From NCBI RefSeq assembly GCF_036898095.1, contig NC_090730.1, positions 27,741,943-27,805,942 of the forward strand: a DNA stretch of 64,000 bases, in the 5' to 3' direction. Below the pieces are notes generated by a model. It worked only from the letters and a program-made list of their open reading frames with translations. It was not told where the DNA came from and did not search any database. This document shows, in pieces, positions 1 to 9,110 of the stretch. The stretch comes from Palaemon carinicauda (taxonomy: Eukaryota; Arthropoda; Malacostraca; Decapoda; Palaemonidae). Every line of letters starts with the position of its first letter. The first letter of the stretch is position 1. The translations under genes were made by a program, and so were the position numbers.

Positions 1-571
1 TTGTCTCCATCGTGAACGTCTGCTTGGTGACATACGCGTTGAGCGCGCTGACGTCCAGCACCGGTCTCCAACCTCCTGTCTTCTTGGCCACTAGAAAGAG
101 ACGGTTGTAGAAGCCCGGGGATTGATGGTCCCGGACTATAACCACTGCCTTCTTCTGCACAAGAAGCGACACCTCCTGGTGCAATGCTAGCCTCTTGTCC
201 TCTTCTTTGTAGTTGGGAGAGAGGTTGATGGGAGATGTGGTCAGAGGTGGTTTTAGGCAGAATGGAATCCTGTAACCGTCCCTCAGCCAACTGACAGACT
301 GGGCGTCTGCACCTCTCTTTTCCCAGGCTTGCCAGAAGATCTTGAGTCTGGCTCCTACTGCTGTCTGGAGATGCGGAGAGTCAGTTTTTTCCTTTAGAGG
401 TCTTGGAGCCTTTCCTAGACTTGCTCCTGGAAGAGTCTGGACGGGAGCTTCCTCGGCTGGGGGCTCTACCACGAAAGGGCGGTATGAACCTCGTAGCAGG
501 GGTATCAGCCACTGGGGAGCGATAAGTCCTGGGGACTGAGGTAGCAACCTTAGACTTACGAGCCGATGAGG
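1..571 (-). CDS. DIRS RT/RNase H polyprotein, N-terminal part (copy A, runs off window)
   Basis: This reads as the start of the RT frame of copy A and matches the pol frame of the complete copy E. The RPVLDVSALNAYV stretch near the window edge is the early RT region, just upstream of catalytic motif A. The frame overlaps the end of gag (stop at 381) by about 190 bp in the +1 register and has no ATG before the RT domain; the first usable codon is a GTG at 472. Production probably relies on a frameshift from gag. The stop is outside the window, so intactness cannot be judged. Confidence 0.75.
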
Positions 572-2868
572 CTACAAGATCGTGTGTGTCCTTTTGTATC
601 AGGGCAGCAGACAAGTCCTTAACCAGCTCTTCGGGGAAGAGGAACTTCGAGAGCGGAGCGAAAAGGAGTTGCGACCTTTGACAAGGTGTAATGCTTGAGG
701 AAAGGAAGGTACACAGCTGTTCCCTTTTCTTCAGAACCCCTGATACAAACATCGACGCAAGCTCACCAGATCCATCTCTAATGGCCTTATCCATGCAGGA
801 CATTAATAGCATGGCAGAATCCTTGTCCGCAGGAGAGGTCTTCTTGCTGAGGGCTCCCAGGCACCAGTCTAGAAAGTTGAACATCTCAAATGCTCTAAAC
901 ACGCCCTTCAGTAAGTGATCAAGGTCTGAGAAGGTCCAGCAAACCTTAGAGCGCCCCATTGCAGTTCTCCGAGGCGAGTCTACCAGACTTGAGAAGTCAG
1001 CCTGGGCAGAGGCAGGTACTCCCAAGCCTGGTGCTTCTCCTGTGGCATACCAAACGCTCGCTTTCGAAGTGAGCTTAGTCGGAGGAAACATGAAAGAAGT
1101 TTTGCCAAGGTGTTGCTTAGTCTGCAGCCACTCCCCTAAGATCCTTAACGCTCTCTTAGAGGACCTTGCTAGGACTTGCTTAGTATAGGTGGACTTAGCT
1201 TGCTGTATGCCCAGCGAAAACTCAGATGGCGGAGAGCGGGGAATAGCAGAGACAAAGTGGTCTGGGTAAACCTCCCTAAGCAGAGCCAAGACCTTACGAA
1301 AGTCAATAGACTGTGGAGAAGGCTTGGATTCATCCACGTCTGACGAGGGATCCAGGTGTGCCGCCTCATCATCAGAAGCCTCATCACCAGAGTGTAGCGA
1401 AGAGATCGGACAAGAATGCTGAACAGCAGAGTCAGAACGAGTAGGAACAATATTAGTGGTTTCCTCTTCAAGTATCTGTTGAGAGAAAACCTGAGGCTCA
1501 GACTGCAAAGGCTGAACAAAAGACGAAGCAGAAGGAAGGCGCATGGGTGGAGGAGGCTGACTCCTAGCATGAGTGGTTGAACCCAAGGGTTGCGCTTGCT
1601 GAGCGGTTGGCGGAAGCGGAGTAGCAAGTTCCTGTTCCTGTGGTGTGAGCGGAGCGCGATGAGGTAGAGGCTGCGCAGAACAAGGTAAATGTCTCGCAAG
1701 CTGAGGCTCCTGAGGCGCAAGGCTAAGGAGTTGTGGTGCTAGCCTTGTGGAGGGTTGAGCTCGCTGCAGCGAGAGCTGAGGAGACTGACTCATGGACGGG
1801 AGAGGTTGTTGTACCTCAACTGAGTGTTGCATCACTGGTGGAGCAGCAAGTGGAGGCGGAGGAAGAGAGGTATAATCCTCCTGATCCCATTGTAAAGGTT
1901 GCCTTAAGGAAGGCGGAGGCTGAACACCACTGGGAACAGCAAACTCAGAACGTGGCTCAACATCGTACGCCTGGCAGGTGGTACTGCGATCAGGCGGAGC
2001 GAGCGCAGGCGGAGGGAGTGCAGGCGGAGGCGGAGGCGCAACACTCTCAGCCCGACACTCACGCATCAAGTCCGAAAGCTGTGCTTGCATGGACTGTAGT
2101 AGAGTCCACTTGGGGTCGGCAGAAACTACAGTAGGCTGAGGTAAAGCCTTAACAGTCGAGCTCTGTTGTGGCAGAACCTTACTCCTCTTGGGCGGAGTGC
2201 AGTCGACTGATGACTGCGGCGAGTCAGAGCTGAGCCAATGACTGCAGCCTGGCTGAGCACTCGCGGACTGGACTCTGCGTTTAAGTGGTCTCGAGACCTG
2301 AGTCCAACGTTTCTTCCCTGACAGTTGATCAGCGGACGAGAAAAAGACGGGCTCAATCGTCTGCAGGTGGGAGTGACGGTCTTTGGAAGACACGCCCGCA
2401 ACCACCGAGGATACTTCTGTGCGCCGAACAAGGCCTGCCGAACCCTTATGCCCTTCGACATTGCTTCTCCCCTGGGCTTGGGAGCTTGCAAGAGGTCCCG
2501 GACTGGGAGGACGACTGGCTCGCACAGAAGTATCCTCACGCACCACACTGGCACTGACACTAGCACTTGGCACTGCACTGACACTAGCACTCGTCACAGC
2601 ACTGGCACTAATTCCACCCACTGCACTCTTGACCTTAAGTTCCTTGACTTCGGCCATAAGAGACTTATGATCACTTACCACTGACTCTACTTTATCGCCT
2701 AAGGCCTGAATAGCACGCAAAACAACAGACATATCAGGCGGAGGGCAAATAGTAGGTTCGGGGGTAGCCACTACAGGGGTAGGAAAAGGTAGGGGATCAT
2801 GAGGTGAGGAAAAAAGTGAAGAGTGAGAAGAACTCCTCCTAACTCTACCTCTCTCTAACTTAGTTGAA
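381..2868 (-). pseudogene. DIRS gag-like ORF1, main part, disrupted by Tigger insertion (copy A)
   Basis: This is the long Pro/Gln/Ser-rich gag-like protein of copy A, open to its stop at 381. It is nearly identical in layout to the 893-residue ORF at 54964-57645: a low-complexity PPP/PQ-rich middle, then a conserved C-terminal region that includes FRKVLALLREVYPDHFVSAI. The first ~62 codons are separated from the rest by the 2.5 kb DNA transposon and lie at 5378-5560. Removing the insert and one TA would restore the register, so this is an insertional knockout of an otherwise young copy. The role in a nucleoprotein particle is inferred from position only. Confidence 0.85.
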
Positions 2869-2870
2869 TA

Positions 2871-2893
2871 CAGTGATACCTCGGTAGTCGAAC
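2871..2893 (+). repeat. Tigger left terminal inverted repeat
   Basis: Starts CAGTGATACCTCGGTAGTCG and pairs with the reverse complement of 5353-5375. About 21 of 23 positions match by eye. Confidence 0.88.
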
Positions 2894-3152
2894 GACTCTA
2901 TACTCGAACAATTCGGAGTTCGACCAAAATTTTCGAGAAATTTTTGCTGCGGTGCTCGACCAAAAATTCGGTACTCGACCAGCCGAACACGTGACGACCG
3001 CATGGGCTTTGTGATGATCGCGCCATCTCGGCCACTCTCGCTTGTTCGGGAAGCATCAGTTCTCTCGAGAGCGTCACTCAGACAACGCGCGATCAGCATT
3101 CGTTGTGATTTAGTGATTTTCAGTGCTTTTAATTGCTTTTTTAGCTTTCATA

Positions 3153-5030
3153 ATGAGTCCCAAGAAAGTAATGAGTGTTAAGGGGAAGGAGAAGAGGAAA
3201 ACAGTGCGAACAACGATCGAGTTGAAGAAGGAAATTATAGCGAAATATGAGAATGGTGTACGAGTGTCCGATTTAGCGGTAGAATACGGAATGGCGAAGT
3301 CGACCATTTCTACGTTTTTAAAGCATAAAGAAATGATTAAGAAGGCGAATGTTGCAACGGGAGTTACGGCGGTAACTAAGCAAAGGCCACAAGTGATTGA
3401 GGAGATGGAAAAGTTGCTTTTAATATTTATTAAAGAAAAACAGTTGGCCGGGGAAAGTGTTAGTGAAGCGTTCATTTGTGAAAAAGCGTTGCATATCTAT
3501 GAAGAATTAGTGAAGAAAAGTCCGAGTACCAGTGAAAGTGATTCATTTACATTTAAAGCGAGCAGGGGTTGGTTTGAAAAGTTTCGTAATAGAACAGGTA
3601 TTCATCGTGTTACTAGGCATGGGGAGGCAGCTAGTTCGGATCAAATTGCAGCCGATAAATACGTGGGGGAATTCGATCGGTACATAAATGAACAAAATTT
3701 GATCGCACAACAAGTCTTTAATTGTGATGAGACTGGGTTATTTTGGAAGAAAATGCCAGCCAATACGTACATTACCAAGGACGAGACGAAGATGCCAGGT
3801 CACAAGCCAATGAAAGATAGGCTAACATTGTTGCTGTGTGCAAATGCAAGTGGCGATTGCAAGATCAAACCCTTGTTAGTGTACCACTCGGACAACCCCC
3901 GGGTGTTCAAACGAAATAATATTTGTAAAAGTGCACTACCAGTTATGTGGCGCTCGAACACTAAATCTTGGGTCACAAGACAATTCTTTACTGAGTGGAT
4001 AAACGAAGTGTTTGCCCCCCAGGTTAAGGCTTACCTCATTGAAAAGAGCTTGCCAATGAAATGTCTTCTGGTTATGGACAATGCTCCTGCACATCCTCCA
4101 GGTCTCGAGGATGACTTGAAAGAAGAATACAGCTTTATCAAAATCAAATTCTTGCCCCCCAATACTACTCCCATACTCCAGCCCATGGACCAACAGGTCA
4201 TTTCAAACTTCAAAAAACTCTATACCAAGGCCCTTTTCAGAAAGTGTTTTGAAGTGACCAGTGACACGAAGTTGACCCTAAAGGAATTCTGGAAGGAACA
4301 CTTCAGCATCCTCAACTCTGTTAACATGATTGACCAAGCTTGGCGAGGTGTGACCTATAGGACATTGAACTCTGCCTGGCGTAAGCTGTGGCCATCATGT
4401 GTCACAGAGAGGGAGTTTGAAGGTTTCCAACCAGAGGCGGGTCCAAGCACTGCTACCCCTGTAATTTCTGATGACACTGATGTCGTTGAGGAAATTGTTG
4501 TCATGGGCAGGAGTTTGGGGCTTGAGGTCGACAAGGATGATATTGATGAGCTTGTAGAAAGCCATTCTACCCAGTTGACTGTGGAGGAATTGTTGCACCT
4601 GCAACAACAACAGCAGCAGGATCTGATTGTGGAGCAGGAATCTTCAGAAGAGGATGAGGTAAGGGAGGATGTTCCAAGTTCTCTCATCAATGAAATTTGT
4701 TCCAAGTGGGCAGATGTGCAGGCTTTTGCTGAAAAATACCACCCAGAAATTGCAGTAGCAAACCGGGCAGTGCATATGTTTAATGATAGTGTCATGTATC
4801 ATTTTCGAAAAATACTGCAGAGGAGGAAGAAACAATTAACAATAGACCAGTTTTTCACAAAAGAAAAGAAAGCTGCTACATCAAAGCCTGTTTCTCCTCC
4901 AAAGAAGAGACAAAGAAGAGAAGAAACCCCTGAAATAGATCTGCCCACCCTTTCATTGGAGAGAGAAATAACTCCTGAAGGAGAACTACCCCGCCACATC
5001 ATGGAAGGGGACTCTCCTTCCAAGCAGTAA
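3153..5030 (+). CDS. Tigger/pogo (TIGD1-like) transposase
   Basis: A 625-residue DDE transposase beginning at ATG 3153 (MSPKKVMSVK). The open frame extends 10 codons upstream but has no ATG there. The N-terminus holds a CENP-B-like helix-turn-helix (KKEIIAKYENGVRVSDLA, then KSTISTFLKHK), followed by a CENPB-type second DNA-binding domain containing FKASRGWFEKFRNRTG. The catalytic core has NCDETGLFWKK (first Asp), LLVMDNAPAHPP (second Asp) and NTTPILQPMDQQVI (third Asp). Near the C-terminus, QLTIDQFF at 4833-4856 fits a PCNA-interacting PIP box, a feature reported for Drosophila pogo transposase. The frame is uninterrupted and the length is typical of Tigger transposases. It could be active; activity is inference. 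Confidence 0.93.
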   Translation: MSPKKVMSVKGKEKRKTVRTTIELKKEIIAKYENGVRVSDLAVEYGMAKSTISTFLKHKEMIKKANVATGVTAVTKQRPQVIEEMEKLLLIFIKEKQLAGESVSEAFICEKALHIYEELVKKSPSTSESDSFTFKASRGWFEKFRNRTGIHRVTRHGEAASSDQIAADKYVGEFDRYINEQNLIAQQVFNCDETGLFWKKMPANTYITKDETKMPGHKPMKDRLTLLLCANASGDCKIKPLLVYHSDNPRVFKRNNICKSALPVMWRSNTKSWVTRQFFTEWINEVFAPQVKAYLIEKSLPMKCLLVMDNAPAHPPGLEDDLKEEYSFIKIKFLPPNTTPILQPMDQQVISNFKKLYTKALFRKCFEVTSDTKLTLKEFWKEHFSILNSVNMIDQAWRGVTYRTLNSAWRKLWPSCVTEREFEGFQPEAGPSTATPVISDDTDVVEEIVVMGRSLGLEVDKDDIDELVESHSTQLTVEELLHLQQQQQQDLIVEQESSEEDEVREDVPSSLINEICSKWADVQAFAEKYHPEIAVANRAVHMFNDSVMYHFRKILQRRKKQLTIDQFFTKEKKAATSKPVSPPKKRQRREETPEIDLPTLSLEREITPEGELPRHIMEGDSPSKQ

Positions 5031-5352
5031 CCTCCCCCTTCCATCCTCTCCACATCCATCCCTGTATGCCATCGAACCGCTGCTCAAAGGTATGTTCACT
5101 ACAGTACAGAAAATGGTTTAAAATTGTTTTATTTTAGTACAGTAAATGGTTTAAAATTGTTTTATAGGATTTTCTGACCAATTTCATACACATTTAGATA
5201 ATTATTGTTGTTTAGGTACACGTTTTATTAATATTTTGGGCCTGTTCGAGTGCTTGGGAACGGAATAGAATATATACCATTATTTCTTATGGGGAAAAAA
5301 AATTCGGTACTCGAACAAATCGGAGGTCGAACACGGATCTCGAACGGATTAT

Positions 5353-5375
5353 GGTCGAGTACCGAGGTATCACTG
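5353..5375 (-). repeat. Tigger right terminal inverted repeat
   Basis: Ends ACCGAGGTATCACTG, the reverse complement of the left end, and is followed directly by the duplicated TA. Confidence 0.88.
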
Positions 5376-5377
5376 TA

Positions 5378-5560
5378 TTTCAAAAGACGGACAAATTCAA
5401 GTTCCGAAAGTCCGGCGCATTCCTCACATCGATTTTCTAACTGACAGGGCCTGTCCCTACAGTCAGAACAAGCGGTGTGAGGATCTACCGAGGCCTTCGG
5501 AATACGCCTATTACAAGACCTACATCGTCTATGGGAGGGGGCTTGCGAAATGTCAGACAT
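5378..5560 (-). pseudogene. DIRS gag-like ORF1, N-terminal piece (copy A)
   Basis: Encodes the first ~60 residues of the copy A gag-like protein from an ATG at 5560. It has the Cys-rich cluster CRSCNRR, CSDCRDRPC and CEEC, a likely zinc-binding module. The frame then runs into the Tigger terminal repeat. The matching piece of intact copy E is 57463-57645. Confidence 0.85.
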
Positions 5561-5770
5561 CTTGAATCCAAAGAGTTAGCCAAGGGGGGTTCCAAAATCA
5601 AGCAAAAGATCGTTAACCGATAATCAGGACTATATAAAAGCTATCTAGCTAATATAAGAAGGTTTCCAGTAAAGCGACAGCCGAAATCTGAGAGAATACT
5701 TCACCAATTAGCCGTGAAAATACTCGAAGATCATAAGCGTATCCCAGAACGTCTTGCCGGAAGCACGACA

Positions 5771-5942
5771 GAGGAAAAATTGAGGAGGTGTCAACAAGAA
5801 GTACTATAGTACCTGGCCACAGGTGGCGCTGGTAAGTACACCCCCTTCTAGTATTGTGATAGCTGGCGTATCCCTCCATAGAATTCTGTCGGGCAACGGA
5901 GTTGACAGCTACATGATTATCGGGTAAGTTTAATATTGAAAA
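5771..5942 (-). repeat. DIRS copy A 5' terminal inverted repeat (family 1)
   Basis: Runs from a GAGGAAAAATTGAGG inner edge to an outer end reading CATGATTATCGGGTAAGTTT. It is nearly identical to 57856-58027 and is the reverse complement of the 3' repeat type at 51280-51470. Confidence 0.85.
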
Positions 5943-6156
5943 CTTGAGGTCATAAAGCGAGTGGAATCGACTTGTCGATGAAACCGACAGAGAAGAACTG
6001 GAGCTGTTTACATGTATATGCGGTATCTGACAGATAGTCGGCGCTGGTGGGCACACCCGCTACCTTCATGGCGATCGCTCGCGAGTTTTTGGAATCTGTC
6101 GAGCCGTCGGAGACGTCAGCTATTATATATTCACCGGCTAAGTTTAATATTTAAAA
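5943..6156 (-). repeat. Remnant 5' terminal repeat of a family-2-like DIRS element
   Basis: Resembles the outer right repeat of copies C and D (41305-41525, 48575-48793). Shared motifs are GGGCACACCCGC, GCGATCGCTCGCGAG and TATATTCACCGGCTAAG. Its inner side is cut exactly at the end of copy A, consistent with copy A having inserted into this older terminal repeat; the rest of the older element should lie beyond the left window edge. Confidence 0.75.
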
Positions 6157-6340
6157 ATAGTATTCTTTTTTTTTAAATAATGAAAACCCAAAAATAAATA
6201 AAACTTACCTGCTTCCAGAAACCAGCAATGTAAAGAAGTCCGAGACATATATTTACACGCACAGTTTCTATAAATCTGCGATGATTACTGTACTGTATAC
6301 AGTGTGAAATGAAATAAAAATAAAAAGGCTAAACACTCAC
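6157..6340. other. Intron sequence between DIRS remnant and MRPL16 exon
   Basis: AT-rich sequence with no coding signal recognised. A GCAG/GTAAGT donor-like site occurs on the minus strand near 6209, but no convincing exon is attached to it. Confidence 0.5.
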
Positions 6341-6501
6341 AATAATACCATACTGGCCATGCAACAAGTCTCTCTGATATTCTTCCTCTCCTTGAATTAA
6401 ATCGATCCTTCTCGTCATTTTGGGGGCTCTAACGCCAGGAGTATATTGAGGCACCTTGTCAAGGAAACGTAATTTTTGTCGTTCCTTAGGTATGGTAACA
6501 T
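6341..6501 (-). CDS. MRPL16: Mitochondrial ribosomal protein L16, internal exon
   Basis: A host exon on the minus strand, missed by long-ORF searching. It is bounded by a strong acceptor (T-rich tract plus CAG at 6502-6504) and a GTGAGT donor starting at 6340. Its 161 nt translate after a 2-nt split codon to VTIPKERQKLRFLDKVPQ..., ending LLHGQYGII. This matches the N-terminal part of animal mitochondrial uL16m, for example the EDVxIPExxKLxF and LLHGQYGIIA stretches of insect mRpL16, just before the conserved GGGxL block. It joins in phase to the exon at 6693-6749. The product is a structural protein of the mitochondrial large ribosomal subunit. The following exons must lie beyond copy A, left of the window. 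Confidence 0.82.
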
Positions 6502-6692
6502 CTGAAAAAAAAATGGAAATGTTAATTGAAAATTTCAGCTAAAACTAAGTAATGGATACCATAAATTATCATACATAACTGAAGTATATACAGTAATGAA
6601 CACACAAAATTACACCAGAATCAAATTAAGAATATTGGAAATCTGGGATCAATATGGAAGCAAGAAAAAGTAAATGCTCGTACAGTACTCAC

Positions 6693-6749
6693 CAGCATAA
6701 CTTGGGGGCTTAGGGAAATTCTTATACTCGGCTTTTTGTATCCATGTGC
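6693..6749 (-). CDS. MRPL16: Mitochondrial ribosomal protein L16, upstream internal exon
   Basis: A 57-nt exon with a pyrimidine-rich acceptor (TTTCTTTCAAG) and a GTGAGT donor from 6692. It reads TWIQKAEYKNFPKPPSYA, with 2 nt of split codon before and 1 nt after. The trailing G plus AT from the next exon gives GAT (Asp), producing SYA-D-VTIP, equivalent to the KYEDVEIP region of insect mRpL16. The phase fit and family match support the pair. The first exon with the presequence was not identified. Confidence 0.75.
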
Positions 6750-7102
6750 CTTGAAAGAAAAAAAGAAAGCCATTAAGTTTAGCAAAAATAAGACACAAAC
6801 ACAGGCATGAGATAAGTGGGTTTGAAATAGTTAGTGACCATCTTCCCTAACAATGAGCATAACTAGTTAAATCACAATCAAAGGTCCCGACAAAATAATG
6901 TAGCTACCCCCATCCCCAAGAATCTTATTAACATACAATACTGTAATGTGAGAAGTAAAAGATTAATTCAATATTCAATAAAAAAAAAAGGAAATACTGT
7001 TTGTATACTGTGGAACCTCAGGGGTTGAACTTAGTTCAAGAAGGTCATTTTAATATTGAAATAATATAAATGAGATTCATTTGTTCAAAGCTCCAAATAT
7101 CT
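6750..7102. other. Probable MRPL16 intron sequence
   Basis: AT-rich, with no ORF, RNA or repeat that I can name. It precedes the outer end of a degraded DIRS-like element. Confidence 0.4.
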
Positions 7103-7445
7103 AATTTTAATAATAAAATTAATGTTAATAATACTTACATGGATAACTTAGTTAGCCCTGAATCTACAAAATTTGCTCAATTTTTAACCACATTGGTAAC
7201 ACTACTACCTCCTATACTGTAACTCTCCCCCCCCCCCCCTGTTAGAAACACTGCCGGCTGAACCAATTGTTTACTCGCCTTAAAAATCAGTTGTAGCCAG
7301 ACAGATTTGGGGAAGCCTGGGTGGGACTAACTACAATATCCAGGTAAGTATCATAATTAATTTTACTAAGAAAATTCCATATTCATAAATATTACCTTAG
7401 GATAATTTATCTAGCCTGATTACCACATTGAAGTGGAGGAGGGAT
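7103..7445. repeat. 3' end plus internal complementary region of degraded DIRS-like element
   Basis: The left end (AATTTTAATAATAAAATT, then ACTTACATGGATAACTTAG) recurs in reverse complement around 7335-7380 (TATCCAGGTAAGTATCATAA, TTTTACTAAGAAAATT). A second arm follows, ATATTACCTTAGGATAATTT, by analogy the reverse complement of the lost right end. A C14 homopolymer lies at about 7229-7242. Confidence 0.6.
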
Positions 7446-7649
7446 CTGAAAAAATTTTCCCTTTTGGACAGGGACAGACAAGGACGAACAAAAAAACAGA
7501 ATGAAAAACAAGCCAACTGACCTCAAGAACTTGACCTGTTATGCCAACAAACCGAAGACAGGTAATCCAAGGATAAGTTCATGGTCGGACTGTCTGGTCT
7601 AGCTCAAGAGTCCAGAGAGTCCAGGGAGAAATTATCTAAACGAAAACAT

Positions 7650-9110
7650 GACAGGTGCAACAGCACAAGTGCTACCACATGCCAAGTAATCTCAAGCGTG
7701 AATCCAGTGCCAAGAGAGGGGGAGCAGAGAGTGGCAGGTAACCCTGTCATCACGAGATAGCGACTGGATGAGTCCCAACCCCAGAATCACGCCAGGCGCA
7801 CTGGACGAGGAAGAGGGGTAAGTGACCGCATCCCCTGTCCAAGGCACCAGCAAGAGTGAGGGACCAGACTCCTGCCTGCTTCCCTCTCTCAAGAGTGCCT
7901 CTGACACTAAGAAAGAGAGGCACGAAAAAGCTGGCGACACAGATCAGAACAGGACTTATTCTCGTGTAAGAGTTCAGTGCTGAGAGCAAATGCAGAGGCA
8001 ACTCAGTCCTTAGAAAGAGCACTTGAACCAAAAACTGAACTTCCATCTGGCAACCATTGGGGGAAGAGAGAAAGGATGCAAATGAAGCCAGCAAAAGAAC
8101 CAGTGTGACAAACTACTACAAGTTCTTACTGAAACGAGAGGAGCTGAATGAAGATGGCAACTCAGTCCAGAGTAATGAGTACCAAGATCCGGCCAATAAG
8201 TCTATTGTTATCATATCAATCTCCTGGGTACTGCCCACCCTACCTGGAGGGAGTGATTAAGTCTCGCCCTGGTGCCACAAGAGACCAGCACCCCGCCCTG
8301 CCTCCCTTTCCTGCCAACAACAATTCAAATCTATGAGGAATGACTGAGGCAGTAACCTTGTCAATTGTTCGGCAAACAATAAGGGGGACAAAATTCCCCA
8401 AAAAGCTAACAAAAGAGCCAGCACTACTGACTGCTACCTATCCCTCATCCTCGAGAAGAAGGTAGCTGCAGAATCTGGTACCTCAGTGCCAAGGAGAGAG
8501 TGGCAAGATTGTCCATCTTATCTCCTATCAGGTGCCTACCAGAGAGGAGTGGAGCCAACAGGGGAGTGACAGGACTTGTGAAGCACTCATTTGGTCTTTC
8601 GTTTGGTGAACAATGAGGTTGTGAAAACATGCCCCAAAGAAGCCAACAAAAGAACCGGCACTATCGACTGCCACCCATCCCTAGATCTAGATAGGGAAGT
8701 AGCTGTAGTAGCTCAGGTACCCACCGAACAGTTGTGTCTTGTGACAGACACCAACTGGGGAGGTATGGCACCACATCCCACTGGTACCGGTACAAACACC
8801 AGCGCTACCAAATGCCACCTGCCTCTCATGAATGACAGACACCAAGTAGAGAGGGGCATAAAGTAGGTGATGACTCATTCACCGAGTGAATACTGGATTA
8901 GTCCGGTTGGTGTTATCACAACACAGTCCAATGGTGCCAGCACCAAGACCAGCACTACTAATTGCCATCTGTTTCATGTGAGTGACTGACAACAAGAGGC
9001 GAAGGGCAAAGATGAGTTGACGACCCAGTCACCATTAGAGTGTCGGTAGCAATGAGACAGCACTCACCCTATGGCTAATGCTGGCAATCAGTGTGTGACC
9101 GAAGGGACAC
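7650..9110. repeat. Diverged interspersed repeats inside degraded element
   Basis: Imperfect blocks recur at about 7655, 8088, 8415, 8650, 8795, 8945 and again near 10100. Each pairs a CCAGCACTACTRAYTGCCA-like core with a downstream GAYGACTCAGTCACC-like segment. Spacing varies from about 150 to 330 bp. They look like an old tandem expansion; no protein was recognised across them. Confidence 0.4.

Larger units (their letters stand above)
2871..5375 (+). mobile_element. Tigger/pogo DNA transposon, full length, 2.5 kb
   Basis: This element is bounded by inverted repeats beginning CAGTGATACCTCGGTA at both ends, with TA target duplications outside. Further GTTCGAC/CTCGAAC motifs recur within about 100 bp of each end and may be transposase sub-terminal sites. 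It contains one long transposase ORF on the plus strand, opposite to the host DIRS element, followed by about 340 bp of AT-rich sequence. No internal disruption is visible, so it looks recent and potentially autonomous. Confidence 0.93.
2869..5377. repeat. TA target-site duplication flanking Tigger element
   Basis: TA occurs at 2869-2870 and again at 5376-5377, directly outside the terminal CAGTG...CACTG. The empty site in copy E near 57464 reads GAATATTTTAAAAGACGG, whereas here the joined flanks give GAATATTTCAAAAGACGG. The insertion therefore duplicated only TA, as expected for Tc1/mariner/pogo transposases. Confidence 0.92.
1..5942 (-). mobile_element. DIRS1-like retrotransposon copy A (3' part beyond window)
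   Basis: Minus-strand tyrosine-recombinase retrotransposon very similar to the complete copy at 51280-58027; window base 1 corresponds to about 54584 there. Visible are the start of the RT frame, a nearly complete gag-like frame and the 5' terminal repeat ending at 5942. The gag frame is interrupted by a Tigger/pogo transposon (2871-5375). Beyond 5942 comes the terminal repeat of a different DIRS subfamily, so copy A appears to have inserted into an older element. RT core, RNase H, recombinase and ICR lie left of the window. Confidence 0.9.

Noticed and set aside
3123..3152. Ten extra residues upstream of the Tigger ATG
   Set aside because: They begin at GTG; the ATG at 3153 gives the usual MSPK-type start and is preferred.
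4355..4795. Minus-strand 146-codon ORF opposite the Tigger transposase
   Set aside because: It is a shadow of the transposase reading frame, made of Ser/Cys-rich antisense of Gln/Glu codons.
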